Shown here in pieces: positions 19,843-30,209 of a DNA stretch of 64,000 nucleotides. The stretch's first letter is position 1; each line of letters starts with the position of its first letter. The position numbers were made by a program, and so were the translations under genes. Source of the DNA: Diphasiastrum complanatum (lineage: Eukaryota; Streptophyta; Lycopodiopsida; Lycopodiales; Lycopodiaceae); contig CM055100.1 in assembly GCA_029204225.1 (NCBI GenBank), forward strand, positions 58,900,975 through 58,964,974. The letters run 5' to 3'. A model generated the notes under the pieces. The model had not been told where the DNA came from. It did no database searches and was given only the letters and a program-made list of their open reading frames with translations.

Positions 19843-20430
19843 CTAGCAACCAAAATTTTTCTTTGTAATGAAACAAGCATCACCACCAAACTTTACCATG
19901 TATCCTTTCTCTATCATTTGACCAACACTTAGCAAATTCTTTGAAAGTGAAGGAATGTAAAGAACACCATCAAGTCTTGCTTTCCTATTAGTAGAGAGAC
20001 AAATAGGAATTGAACCAATATCTTCAATCACACCCTCACCACCATTGGCCATGTGAATTGCTTTCTTGGCTCCATCATAAGTGACCAAAGAAGTAAAGAA
20101 CTCCTTGTGACTAGTCATGTGTGAACTAGCTCCACTATCAATCCACCATGAATCCTTGTCACCTTCATTTGATATTAGACTTGAAGAACACATCAAAAGA
20201 TAATCACCACCACCTAGATCATCATCATTAGTAGTAAAGTTGATTTGCTTGCTACCTTCATCTCTTTGCTTCTTGAAACATTCATTTGCAAAATGCCCTT
20301 TGATTCCACAATAAAAGCATTTCAACTTAGACTTATCTTTCTTTTTGCCAAAAGAAGAAGTCTCACCTTGATCTTGCCCTTTAGACCACTTGCCTTTGCC
20401 TTTGCCCGTGAACTTGCCTCTGATGAACAT
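19843..20430 (-). pseudogene. Element C zinc knuckle and protease
   Basis: A 195-codon stretch: Lys/Gly linker (RGKFTGKGKGKWSKGQDQ), intact CCHC knuckle CFYCGIKGHFANEC, then the protease active site WWIDSGASSHMTSH and the LLSVGQMIEKGYMVKF segment. The frame ends near FITKKNFGC, where the pre-integrase domain begins. D has lost this protease, so C represents an earlier state of the family. It closely resembles element A (IDSGATSHM, LLSVSQMLDKGF). Confidence 0.88.
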
Positions 20431-20648
20431 AGCCTCCTCTTCATATTGAGATGTCGATGTAGATCCACCTCCTCTTGATTAAAAACCTTTACTCCTCATT
20501 TACCAAGATCTCTTACAAATCCACAATAATTGGCAAAGTCTTTGGATAGCAAAACTTTGAACAAGATTAGTATGATCATCCAACAAGCCATTAAGTATAA
20601 CTTGGAACAAGTTCTACCTCCTTAATGCTTTCATCAATACATGCTAAC

Positions 20649-21098
20649 TCAATGAGTACTCTCTTCCTTCTTTTGCAAACTTTGAGAGATTTGCATCCTA
20701 AGAGTAAGCACTCTTGATGCAGACTTGCATTCATAAAGCTTTTTCAAAGCTTCCCAAGCCTCCAAAGATGATGTGCACTTACCAGCTTCCTTGAGAAGTT
20801 CATTGGTAACATTCATCTTAATCATGTGTAGAGCCTTCTTTGCTCTCTTGTCATACCTCACTTTATCTTGAGGTGCTTGAGGCCTCTCCTCCACACCTGC
20901 AACAATATCCATCAACTCATTCATCTCCAATAAGGACTCCATCCTCACCTTCCAAGTAGAATAGTTGATCGAGGTAAGCCTATCATTGCTCTCCAACATA
21001 AAGCCTCCACTTGTAGCCATGTTGAGTGACTTGATCTTCTTCTTTGAACATGTTCCAATGCACAAAGCACTCTCTTGAATGTCAACAAATGAATTCAA
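20649..21098 (-). pseudogene. Element C Gag, N-terminal part
   Basis: The UBN2-type capsid begins MATSGGFMLESNDRL and continues INYSTWKVRMESLLEMNELMD, ALHMIKMNVTNELLKEAGKC and AWEALKKLYECKSASRV, very close to D Gag. The longer open stretch starts 26 codons upstream in leader sequence. The C-terminal half (20,648-20,431) is broken by stops and frame changes. Confidence 0.88.
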
Positions 21099-21300
21099 GA
21101 AGATATCACAAAGATATGGAACCTCTCAAATGTCTTCTAGCACTTCTAACTAGAAAATCAACACATAGAATAGTGAAATCCTGATCAACCTATGATCTAT
21201 CCTCAATCTAATGATTCTTGCCACTTACTAAGATTGAAACACACTCAAATAAAGTTCAGTAACCTCACAAACTAGAGATCCAATCAAAATTAGGGTTTTG
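21099..21300 (-). other. Element C leader remnant
   Basis: Non-coding, with words shared with the D leader (agattgaaacacac, ccaatcaaa). No primer site or LTR follows; the sequence changes character near 21,300. Confidence 0.5.
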
Positions 21301-22150
21301 ACAAAATCACAAAAAATATTATGATGGATTTGAATTCTTTTGTATTGGAAAAGTTGCAGTATAAAGATGCCCTTTATGCTAGTTCCGCCATATTGTGTAC
21401 TTTTATGAAATGCCGCTCTTGCTTGCCAATGAGATTTTTCCATTCCTTGCGATGACCATATGCTAAAACTTCCACTATTTCTTGCAAAAAATGCACATAT
21501 TTGTCTATAGTAGTGTAACATCAAAATCTTACTATATAATGTTTTATAAGATCAACACCCCATGCACTTCGAACTGCATCCACAAATTCACTGGTTGTTT
21601 TCTATATCATTTGTACATCAGTATTTGAAAATTTATCTTTTCTCAAGTATTTTACCATGTTGTCTAATTTTTTTCCAAACTTCTACCTTGTGTATACGAG
21701 TAGAACCTTCTTCTTCGAAATCTTGGGTTGCTGCAATAATCTCTTTCCAAACTAAGTATTGAACCTTGGATTGTTTTCCACAATAATTTGATAAAAATCT
21801 TCGAGCCTTGGATCCTCCAATGCTCGGCTTGCATGGAATATTTCATGTTTACCTGATAGCTTGTCATCTTTTTTAATTTTAATGTGGCCTTTATGTAAGC
21901 CCGCTTTAGACAACACATCCTCTAATCTGGAAATAGCTTCCTTCACATCTGCCTCTGGTTCAAAATTCCATGCAAACAAGATGTGAAGATATATTATTTT
22001 TTCTATAATACGTACCTCCACATGCAATGTACAGATATGAACATTCTGAAGAGAAATTGGTAGTACATGTTTCCAATTAGGATCTTCTTGATCTGTTGAT
22101 AGTCCTATACTCCTTGTCATGTCTTTTGTTGTCTTCACGCAGGCCAACTG
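21300..22150 (-). pseudogene. Unrecognised minus-strand gene fragment
   Basis: The 131-codon stretch 22,147-21,752 reads LPISLQNVHICTLHVEVRII, then FEPEADVKEAISRLEDVL, LSGKHEIFHASRALEDPR and FYQIIVENNPRFN. After frame changes, coherent text continues: WKEIIAATQDFEEEGSTRI (about 21,735) and KYVHFLQEIVEVLAYGHRKEW with GKQERHFIKVHN (21,500-21,400). This looks like one protein, about 250 residues or more, with two or three frame breaks. No family is recognised and no retroelement motif is present. It could be a decayed host gene or part of an unidentified DNA transposon. Confidence 0.4.
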
Positions 22151-22174
22151 ATCCTTATCAACTGATAGGACCCA

Positions 22175-22655
22175 CAGTACAGTTGCACAGTGATTCTACT
22201 TTAGTTCTAACTAGAACTTAGAAATGCATAAATATCTGATCATAAACACTTAAATATAGTAAGGTACATTTCCTTTCTGTACAATAACATCAGCCTACTG
22301 TCCTTCACACGTATGAAAGCAAGATTAATCATAAAATCAACCTTCTACACATAGCAAACCAAGATATCAAGAGAAATACACATGAAATGGACATAGAATC
22401 ATAAGAGATGAATTTTTCACATCAAAAGAGAATAAAATGATATGTTCTCCATGCTGCTACTGCTATTTATAGCTACTCAAATGTCATTTGGCACTTGCCC
22501 TAAACTTGCCCCATCCACTTATCTACTTGCCAAAAGTACTACAAACACTATTTAGGCCATATTGACATAAAAAAGTCTATCTCTAAGTTGAGGTGTAAAT
22601 TTGGCCTCAAGATTGCCAAGATCAAATAGCTAAACTAGTTGAATTTTTCACGCAA
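22175..22655 (-). repeat. Diverged LTR-like repeat, copy 1
   Basis: Aligns with 22,735-23,272 over many blocks: ctgatcataa-cactta-atatagta, ttcacacgtatgaa, atcaagagaaatacacatgaaatggacatag, the TATA-like gctatttatagctact, and a tttaggcc end. The end gttgaatttttcac resembles the D LTR end gttgacaattttcaca, so it is a related LTR family, probably a solo or damaged LTR. Confidence 0.65.
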
Positions 22656-22734
22656 AACTTACTTGATAGATCTTAGATCTTTAGCCAATTTGGAGTGCAT
22701 ATCTAGATTTAGCTACAAGATAGAAATCGTCACC

Positions 22735-23272
22735 TTTACACATGCTAGAACTTGAAAAAGCACGAAGATCTGATCATAAGCACTTAGATATAGTATGGTA
22801 TCGTCCCTGTCTGTACAACCGCAACAGCCTATTGTCTTTCACACGTGTGGATTGAAGATCAACAACAAAAATTACATTCTACACACTAGAAATCAAGATA
22901 GCTTGAGAAATACATATGAGATGGACATAGAATTAAAATAGATGAATTCTCCACATAAAAATAGAGTACAATGATAATTCCTCCATGCTTGTATTGCTAT
23001 TGATAGCTACTAAAATGTCACTTGACCAATTTCCCTAAACTTGTCTGAAATGGTAACTTCTTGGTAGTTTATCAAAAAAACCTAGAAATTATAGTCTAGA
23101 TGCAATGTATCAAAACTAGCCAATTAGAATGGGTCCAAATCCAAATCCAACCTCATCCATTTATCTACTTGTTAGAAATAGTAAAAATACTATTTAGGCC
23201 TTTATTGACAAATATAAATCTCTCTCTAAGTTGAGATTTCATATTGGCCTCAAACTAGTTGACATTTTTCAC
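22735..23272 (-). repeat. Diverged LTR-like repeat, copy 2
   Basis: Second copy in direct orientation, ending gttgacatttttcaca. It carries the full palindrome-like ttcacacgtgtgga near 22,840. Copy 2 has an extra stretch around 23,045-23,135 (aacttcttggtag onward) absent from copy 1. Confidence 0.65.
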
Positions 23273-23284
23273 AAGATCCATAGG

Positions 23285-23790
23285 TTTGGAGATGAAAAAA
23301 GGGGTAGTGATGAACTATCAAAGCTTCTCAACGAAGTGACTCGACCACCAAAAGAATGTCAGGGAATATGTGTCGAACAATAAGATCAGGACCATCCTAC
23401 TACCACACGACAGTAGTGGTCGACTGATTCCCTCGGTGCGTGCACTATTACAACAGTATGCAAACACAAAACATAACTTGATTGCGTTTATGTGAAAGTG
23501 GAAGAGCAGACAATCAAACAAAGCAATAAGAGAGTCAGACGGAAAGCGAAAAGCATGCAATACTGACAAAAGTTGAACGCAAAATCGTATGGTAATTTAT
23601 TCAGATTGACTGTATTAAAAAACAAGTCAGATGATGCTGGTGAGCACATGACAATAGCGGATGAAATTGTGTGATCACAAAACTAACTACGATTTGTAAC
23701 AGCTATGAGCTTATTCTGACAATCAGTCTGAAAAGAAGAAAGAATCAATGCATGAAAGCATCTATTGTGTCCGTCTCCGATAAGCTATCG
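23285..23790 (-). repeat. Diverged LTR-like segment related to 26,618-27,120
   Basis: Shared islands include caatcaaacaaagcaataagaga, gtcagatgatg followed by gagcac and acaata, and a final aagctatc. Divergence is high, so it is a distant family member and its boundaries are unknown. It is cut at 23,802 by another LTR. Confidence 0.35.
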
Positions 23791-23801
23791 TCTCGACGTC
23801 T

Positions 23802-24025
23802 TGTTAGAAACCAATGATAAACTTATTACTGTGTGTACGATTTATTGTTGACAGTTGTAAGTAGTTGTAGCTAGTCTATAGTCAACTACTAGTTTCTCTC
23901 TCTCCATATTCAGGGTTAATTGTACTCTTTCTTATTCAGTGTGATACAATGATTGTATGTTCTTCCTCCTTCTTATGGTGATTGCTTATGATGAATGGTT
24001 GATAGTGCTTATCAGATCATTGACA
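23802..24025 (+). repeat. Short plus-strand copia LTR (element E)
   Basis: A 224-bp segment from TGTTAGAAACC to ATCATTGACA, followed directly by a degenerate initiator-Met primer site. It contains gttgtaagtagttgtagcta and a CT-rich run. No second copy is seen in the window, so the 3' LTR of this element is missing. Confidence 0.6.
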
Positions 24026-24039
24026 TGGTATTAGAGCTC
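24026..24039 (+). promoter_or_regulatory. Element E primer binding site
   Basis: tggtattagagctc matches TGGTATCAGAGC with one C-to-T change and lies at the LTR edge, giving plus orientation. Confidence 0.65.
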
Positions 24040-25707
24040 ATTTGATCTTGAGTGCCTGATTACTGGGTTTGGCTTGTCACTGGCTATGTACTAAGGTGAA
24101 ATAGTCCTTCACAAGGAGGTGAAAGCAAGAGAACTTACAGTGTTGATGAAAATAGTCTCTTGAGCAGATCCCAGGTGTTGAAGCACAAAAGTCTTCAGTG
24201 GGAAATAAAACATTAGTCCCGGAGGCATTAGAAAACTAGGGCAGCAACAAACAGATCTGAAATCTGTTTAACATTGGCAAATTATGAGCCTTTGCTGGTT
24301 TTTTACAGTTTTCGAAAATTTTCAGACTTTTGGAAGTTCGAAAATCGTTGTTTCTCAGTAGAAATCATTGATACAAGCTACACTGAGTTTGTATTTGGTA
24401 GAGCAACTTCATCTACAACATCTCACAGAACCAAAAAGGGTTGAATGTGGAGAAAAATCCAACTTCTTCCAAAAATTGGTCTAAAAACACTGTTTCTAAA
24501 AAGTTTATCAAGAAACTCAGATTCTTGATCATTTTAAGTGCTGAAAATCACTGTATTCAGCTTACAGGAGGGAACCTAGGGCAAGGAGAGACTTTCAAAA
24601 GATCACATTTTATTTGACAGAAAGTTGATTATATTTGAAGCTATTTTTTGTTAGAAAAACTTGTTGAAAACTTCTAGAAAGTTGGAAAATCATTATATTA
24701 TGTCATTCTGAGTGCTGATAGGCTCATCATAGAGCTTGGAGTAGGCCAGTGACAGTGATCAATTTCGACTGCCAAGGTGATGGTCTTCCCGGTCAGGGTC
24801 TTCACAAAGATCTGCATCTTCACAAAATCACAAAGCAACGACTCTGATCTGACATAAACTAGAAAAGATCACGATCCAGCCCACAAACAAGAGAAAATCG
24901 ATCGATTTCGAAGAAAACGGGATATAACATGCAGACAGAAAACTGGAATCAGAAGTGAAAACCGCCATACTCACTCTCTCTCTCTCTCTCTCTCCCACAG
25001 GTCGCGGGCTCCATGGCCGCGCAAGCTGTTCGCGCGCCCATTTAGACCTGCTACATAGTGTAAAAGTGTGCATCGCCATGAATCAAGTTCGGTGCATAGA
25101 AATGCCCCACATTGTCAAATGGCAACATTGCTGAGATGAACGGTGGAGATCTCTTGATCGTGGGTCCAGATCAACGGCCAGTATTCGTTGGGTCTCATTC
25201 TTCATTTTTTTAAAATTTGAAGTTTTTGAAGGGCACTCTACAAAGGACTGAAGGGCCAAAAATTGGAATTTCTTCATTAAAAATTTTCAATTTGAAGGGA
25301 CCCAACTTTCTGTCCATATTGTGGAGGGCTGCCCTATCTCTTTAGGGCCCTGTCCACTGGTGTTTTTTGCAGAAAAGCAAAAAACAGAGTGATATTTGAG
25401 CACGGAGAACGCGACTGTTTTGCAGATTTGACGAGACAGGAGCTATCCCGATGCAATTGCCTACACGCTAATAAAAATCTATGAAATTCAAAATCTGTAT
25501 GCGATGGAGGAATTTTTCAGAAAAGGCAGTTTTGTCATAATTGCCATTTTTCAAGCTTAAGGGTAGTTGTGACCATTTTATGGCCAAAATCTTCGATTTG
25601 GCATAACGTTCAATCCATAGCTTGGATTGGAGAGTAATCAAAGACGTCATTTGTCAATTTTGCAGCCAATTTTTCATTTTTGCGATTTGGCTCATCTAAG
25701 TGCAGTT
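24040..25707 (+). other. Element E leader region, non-coding
   Basis: About 1.7 kb between primer site and Gag, without coding motifs. It contains a short (CT)n run near 24,972-24,994. The phrase gaaaatcatt/gaaaatcgttg with ttctagaaag recurs (24,340, 24,540, 24,690), hinting at old internal repeats. A leader this long is unusual for an element with a 224-bp LTR, so an undetected insertion is possible. Confidence 0.45.
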
Positions 25708-26238
25708 ATGGCAACTCTAAGCGAGAGCGTCCTCAATGAGTCAAGCAAATTAGGAGGAGGCGACAACTATGCAGTTTGGAAATTCAAACTGAAAAACATT
25801 TTGATAGAAAAGGAGCTATGGGAGATTGTGACATGTGAAGAAACAAGGCCAGTGATTGAAGAAGATCAATGGGCATTTGACAAGAGAAAACGGAAAGCGT
25901 AGAATGTCATCAACTTATCAGTCAGAGATGCCATCATTCCCTACATTTCGGATTCGGAAGGACCAAAATAAGCGTGGAATACGTTGAAGGCATTGTTTGA
26001 GACCACAAACACATCTCGAGTGCTATTATTGAAGATGAAGCTGCACACATTACGGATCATTAACAGCAGCTGGAGAGCGAGTACAAGATCATGAGATCGT
26101 GTAGTTGACATTGAATAGTTTGAGTGAGTCAGATCAGATGTTTGTGACGAGTATAGCCACAAGAGACAACCTTCCAACCTATGAAGAACTAGGTGGATTG
26201 CTTTTGCAAGAAGAGCAACGTCAAGAGAACTTGAATCA
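25708..26238 (+). pseudogene. Element E copia Gag, N-terminal region
   Basis: Starts at ATG (25,708) with MATLSESVLNESSKLGGGDN, then YAVWKFKLKNILIEKELWEIV, the typical copia Gag opening. After a stop at about 25,900 it continues NVINLSVRDAIIPYI, AWNTLKALFETTNTSRVLL and KMKLHTLRI, then NSLSESDQMFVTSIATRDNLP in another frame. Three or more breaks make it a pseudogene. It ends abruptly at about 26,238, where minus-strand Gag sequence begins. Confidence 0.8.
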
Positions 26239-26239
26239 T

Positions 26240-26400
26240 TGTAAAAAAATTTACCATCCTTCGATTTCCACTTTGAGTCAGTTGTGTCGTCTTCAAGCTT
26301 CACTTTGATACCTGTAACAACATCCCACAAGTCATTGACGATTAGCAAGGTCTTCATCTTAAATTTTCACAAATAGTAATTGGATTCATTCTGTCTATGA
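26240..26400 (-). pseudogene. Element F copia Gag, N-terminal scrap
   Basis: Minus-strand text SNYYL-KFKMKTLLIVNDLW and DVVTGIKVKLEDDTTDSKWK is the start of a copia Gag (NYxxWKFKMKxLL...LWDVVTG). It abuts the plus-strand Gag of element E tail to tail. Its primer site lies at 26,606, so leader plus Gag start are preserved and everything downstream is lost. Confidence 0.7.
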
Positions 26401-26605
26401 TGAGATCGGATTCCATCTGGAACTTTGGTTGTCGACAAATCGATGATTTTAAGAATGATGCCATGCAACGCTACAATTGGAAATGTACTATCTGATACTA
26501 AAATTTGATAGCACAAACTGAAGAATTAAGAGCAAGTATACTTTGATATGATACTATCAAAAGTATTTAATGATATCACGAAGGATATCAAATAGTAATA
26601 GAGCT

Positions 26606-26617
26606 TTGATACCAATT
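26606..26617 (-). promoter_or_regulatory. Element F primer binding site
   Basis: gagctttgatacca on the plus strand is the complement of TGGTATCAAAGC, an initiator-Met site with one change. Two further tttgata/gatatca words lie within 80 bp to the left, as they do at window position 1-50. Confidence 0.6.
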
Positions 26618-27120
26618 TGGAAAGAAGCAAGTGAAATGAGTCAGTTCAATAAGTTGAAGACTTTGAGCAACCTATCGAGCGCAGCAAAATGAGCCTTCTT
26701 TCCTAATGCATGACTATGCCTACCAATAGTTTAATAAAGCTATAGTGACAGAAGTCATGTTCAATCTTTTAGCAACTAACTTTGAAATCATAAGCACTAA
26801 AGTGATTTCGTAGCCAAACAATGATGTATTGAATATTGCACTGTGTTGATGCATTCAACAAATCAAACAAAACAATAAGAGATTTATCAGCTACAAATAA
26901 CTACAGAGAAGCATTCATTCTGACATAATTCTGAATGCAATAAGAATATAGATTGATTCAGTAATTAGCATGTACAAATCAGATGATGAGTGCACAAAAC
27001 AATAATGGGCAAAACCATGTACTCTAAGCTATCTCTGAGTAATGGAAAACTCTATCTGATGCACTTCTGCTCATAAGCAGTAAGTGCTAATAGCAATACT
27101 CTAATAGAGCTCTTAAAAGA
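26618..27120 (-). repeat. Element F 5' LTR, right border uncertain
   Basis: Begins next to the primer site with atttggaaagaagc, similar to positions 49-110. Contains caaacaaaacaataagaga and aatcagatgatgagtgcac shared with 23,285-23,790. The U3 end is not defined; the true end may be anywhere between 27,070 and 27,180. Confidence 0.5.
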
Positions 27121-27170
27121 AACTTTTTAGAGACTAGAACTAGAGCTAAAGAAGTCTTTGATGACAACTA

Positions 27171-27620
27171 TTATACTAAAACAATTAATGTGTATCCAAT
27201 GGGATAGCTAATTAGGTCGTAGTCACATTTGGTAAATGGCCGTAATGCGCTGGCATCCACCCAGTTAAGACTTCTCAAAAATTTACTAGCAAAGCAGTTA
27301 GGACAAGTCTTTCGCTTCATATCAGGTGGAACAATAATTGTCATTTTTCGACATGGTTGACTCCTTCGATTTTCGTTGGTGTCGTCGATAAGTCGGATGC
27401 TGTCTGATATGTCGGAGCCACTTGTTGAGCAATTCTCGAGTATTTTTGCAGACTGTGTAGAAACATGAATAAAACTACAGAACTGGATAGTAAAGTGGAT
27501 GAAGATTAAAGATCGATTATTCGGATGAATCACTCCGATAGTAGAATAATCCAACATCGAAGACAACCATGAAGAGTGAGAATAGTTAGGCGTCTGTGAC
27601 AACCATGCAAACTTCGACAA
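27171..27620 (-). CDS. Unrecognised 149-codon open stretch
   Basis: Open in the minus strand with a CPNCFASKFLRSLNWVDAS run and an Asp/Ser-rich middle. There is no recognised domain. It lies between an LTR-like end and a plus-strand gypsy RT scrap, so it may be chance or antisense to decayed element sequence. I would not treat it as a real gene without expression data. Confidence 0.2.
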   Translation of the reverse strand: MSKFAWLSQTPNYSHSSWLSSMLDYSTIGVIHPNNRSLIFIHFTIQFCSFIHVSTQSAKILENCSTSGSDISDSIRLIDDTNENRRSQPCRKMTIIVPPDMKRKTCPNCFASKFLRSLNWVDASALRPFTKCDYDLISYPIGYTLIVLV

Positions 27621-27659
27621 ATATTCTATGTTTAATCAATGGAATGACAACACTAGAGA

Positions 27660-28070
27660 ATGAGAGAGAATGAAGAGAGAGTTTTGGTGCTTCCATTTGG
27701 TTTAACCAATGCACCAACGAATTTCCAACAAATGATGAACAATTTGTTTAGGCCATATAATCTGGAAAGATTCGTGGTAGTGTTCTTGGATGATATTCTA
27801 GTATTTAGTAAGACTTTGGCGAAACATAAAGAGCATCTTAGGATTGTCTTGGACATCTGTTAGTTGATGCCATGTCCCGAGGTGTCGATGTAGAACCTCT
27901 CCACTCAAAAGGGCTTCTAGCAAAGTTGAAGTTGAGATCCGAGTTTGAGAGCACGAGAATTATTAGTGCTAGACTGAAATGTACAATTTGTGAGCCTCGT
28001 GGTAATTCCCAAAAGATGGGAAACCATGTGGGAGCTTGTAATTTAGACTTTCTCAACTTAAGTTGCCTCC
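27660..28070 (+). pseudogene. Ty3/gypsy RT fragment joined to RNase H end
   Basis: 27,660-27,863 encodes gypsy RT palm sequence: [21 protein letters not shown] and [21 protein letters not shown] (catalytic LDD). At about 27,865 it jumps to DAMSRGVDVEPLHSKGLLA, which resembles the VADALSR run at the end of gypsy RNase H, so roughly 200 codons are deleted between them. The frame then runs on to about 28,125 without known motifs. Confidence 0.8.
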
Positions 28071-28740
28071 TATTATCATGTAAGAGGTTGAACCCAAATC
28101 TTTATAGAATGGGGTGTACTCATTTGTGAGAGGTGGAATTCAGATTATGTTAGAATTGAATTTACCAACTTGTGGGTATATATAGAGGCCTCCTCCACGA
28201 GTTTCAAAGCATCTGATACTATAATGAAATGTTGCTGGATTGATATTCGAATATCCCTCTATTTGCATTTCCATCTACGCTCCATTTTCATGCATTGAGT
28301 TTGAGTACTGATATCTGAATATGATTGTTGTTGAATCTTCCTCTTCAAGTTTGGTTTTGTGATTAGAATTAGGTAGATGTGCAAGGCTTTGTGGTAGATC
28401 ATAACTATTCTGATCTGATGCTGCTTGGTGCTTGACTCCCTGAGGAGTTCTTGTTACAAATGTTGAGTGATATTTGTAATAAGCACTTTGTAGGATTTGT
28501 AGTTCCTAGTTAAATTAGTCTTGTTGATTCTGTTGGTTTCAGTAGGATTAGTTTCAATCCCATTTCCCGTTCTTGCTTAGTTTAGATTAGTAATAATCTA
28601 CAATCTGTAAGTACCAAAGAAATTTTTGAAACAGACTGTAGAGCATAGGCACTTGAATTTTGATTGATTTAGATTGAAGTTGGGCATCCATTATCAGTAG
28701 GATCGAGATCAGGTCGTTGATGTACTGATTGACAGGTGGG
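28071..28740 (+). repeat. LTR-like sequence after the gypsy fragment
   Basis: Non-coding, with a promoter-like gggtatatatagaggcc at about 28,164-28,180 and an AT-rich body. The part just before it (27,985-28,020) resembles 3,355-3,400. It is probably a gypsy LTR; neither end is defined. Confidence 0.4.
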
Positions 28741-29347
28741 GTACATCACCATTGCACTACAACCAGTAGAGTTGAGAAGAAAAGCAAGCCCTGTCAGTTG
28801 TAGGCTGATTGGAATCTGCTAGATTGCCTGTAGGAAAAGAGTCAGAGTATTTAGCAAACATAGAGATTCTAAGCAAACGTTGGTGCCTCTGCTCCTGATA
28901 ATCTTCTTCGCTCTTGCTCACTGAATTCGTATCAAACAATTTATTTTTCAATTCTTTGTGATTCCGTTTGTCTGCATGCGTTTTTGCATTTATCTTTTTT
29001 CCACCAACACGCATTGAATCTGACATCCCCATTGGACCAACAACCAACCACAAATGGTTCTAGTAAACCACCGCCACATCGCTTTCTCCATTTCCAGGGG
29101 AGGAAAAACTGTCAGTTTTATTCGACGTTTGCACCTGACAACCCAATAAAAAACCCGTCTGATGTGTATCTGGCAACCCCTTTAAAAAAATGTCATTTGA
29201 CGACTGCATCCAACGAAATCCCATCCGACGACCAATTCAAAAAACTCCTGTCCGTCGACGATTACATCCGATGACTTTATGTCCGACGATTGCAACCGAC
29301 GATTAGTCAAAACCGTTTGTATCTACCAACGATCTCACTCAACTAGA
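28741..29347. other. Non-coding, possibly a copia leader
   Basis: Short open stretches lack recognised domains. The words ccgacgattg and catccgacgacc recur several times at about 29,210-29,300. It ends at the Gag start at 29,348, so it may be that element's leader. Confidence 0.35.
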
Positions 29348-29415
29348 ATGGATCTACCTATTAGTTCTTCTGTCATCGAGAGACTCGATGGAAGTAACTA
29401 CCATCTATGGTGTCA
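29348..29415 (+). pseudogene. Copia Gag N-terminal scrap
   Basis: MDLPISSSVIERLDGSNYHL followed by W is the opening of a copia Gag (LDGSNYxxW). Similarity stops after about 22 codons. Confidence 0.6.
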
Positions 29416-29589
29416 TGCCCATGATTGGTCTCGGGTAGCGTGTCCATGCTAGGGACCGGTAGACCAACAACCCGTAAGTTAATTGTGACTGTAAGGGAAT
29501 TGGGGCCCTTATGTGTACATGGTCATAATTGATGGTTGTAGGCCTAAACACATGGTGGTGGAGTTGGTATAGGGTTCTAGCAGTTTCAT

Positions 29590-29930
29590 CAAGTGGGACT
29601 GATGATCATGGTGATCAGTCTGGGGGGAAGGATATAAAGGGTACTGATGACTTCTCTATCCGTAATGGCCTTTTGTTCAGGAAAGGGAAGGTCTGTGTGC
29701 TTGATGTGGTTGTTGTTAAGGATAAAATTCTTTATGAATGTCATGACTCACCATGCGCAGGACATCCCGACATACATTGTACATTGGATTTAGTACGAAG
29801 GGATTTTTATTGGCCAAAACTCAAGCCCTTTGTAGAATCTTATGTGGTCAAGTGTGACCAATGCCAGTTGAATAAAGCTAAACGCCATAAGGTGGGCGGT
29901 TTGTTGCATCCACTGAACTCCCCTTATTGA
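29590..29930 (+). pseudogene. Gypsy integrase zinc-binding domain fragment
   Basis: The frame shows FSIRNGLLFRKGKVCV, then CHDSPCAGHPDIHCTLDLVR, FYWPKLKPFVESYVVKCDQC and QLNKAKRH, the H-H-C-C domain of Ty3/gypsy integrases (His, His, CxxC). It ends LLHPLNSPY, where the core would start with PLPIP...W. No core follows, and no LTR is attached. Confidence 0.82.
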
Positions 29931-29989
29931 GATCAGTAAAGCTTCAAGCATCAATCTTCAATGGCACTAGAACCATAAACATGCGATAC

Positions 29990-30209
29990 CATCCGATGGG
30001 GTTGGCTAAGTTGGTTACCTTGGCATCCAAAGTTTAGTTGGTCCCAAGCTCAAGCCCCCTTTGGAAAGCAAGATGTCTTCCCACACATGGTGAGTTGTTG
30101 TATCGTGCTTGAGTTGGGCTCGCCCACCCGGGTGTGTACTATGTAATCCCACAATGTGTATAATACCAAGAATCATAAACATTCAATACCAAATGCAAAA
30201 AAAAAAATT
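29990..30209 (+). repeat. Candidate tRNA-derived SINE
   Basis: ttggctaagttgg (30,002-30,014) matches an RNA polymerase III A box, and ggtcccaagctcaagcc (30,040-30,056) resembles a B box at tRNA-like spacing of about 35 bp. The text from gatggggttgg to ccccctttgg is tRNA-sized. An A run at about 30,198-30,209 could be the 3' tail. Target duplication was not identified. A second weaker A-box-like phrase (attggttaagtgg) lies at about 30,397. Confidence 0.5.

Larger units (their letters stand above)
12560..21300 (-). mobile_element. Old non-autonomous copia-like element C, split by D
   Basis: Minus-strand pieces of one element flank D: Gag (21,098-20,649), zinc knuckle plus protease (20,430-19,843), the pol-derived frame (19,876-18,625), then, beyond D, its continuation (13,067-12,560). 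Reading across the D insertion with one copy of the target duplication removed restores continuous text, which shows D landed inside C. C has many frame breaks. No convincing LTR or primer site was found at either end; the right end fades in the leader near 21,300 and the left end near 12,560. It is a relative of D that still keeps its protease. Confidence 0.8.
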
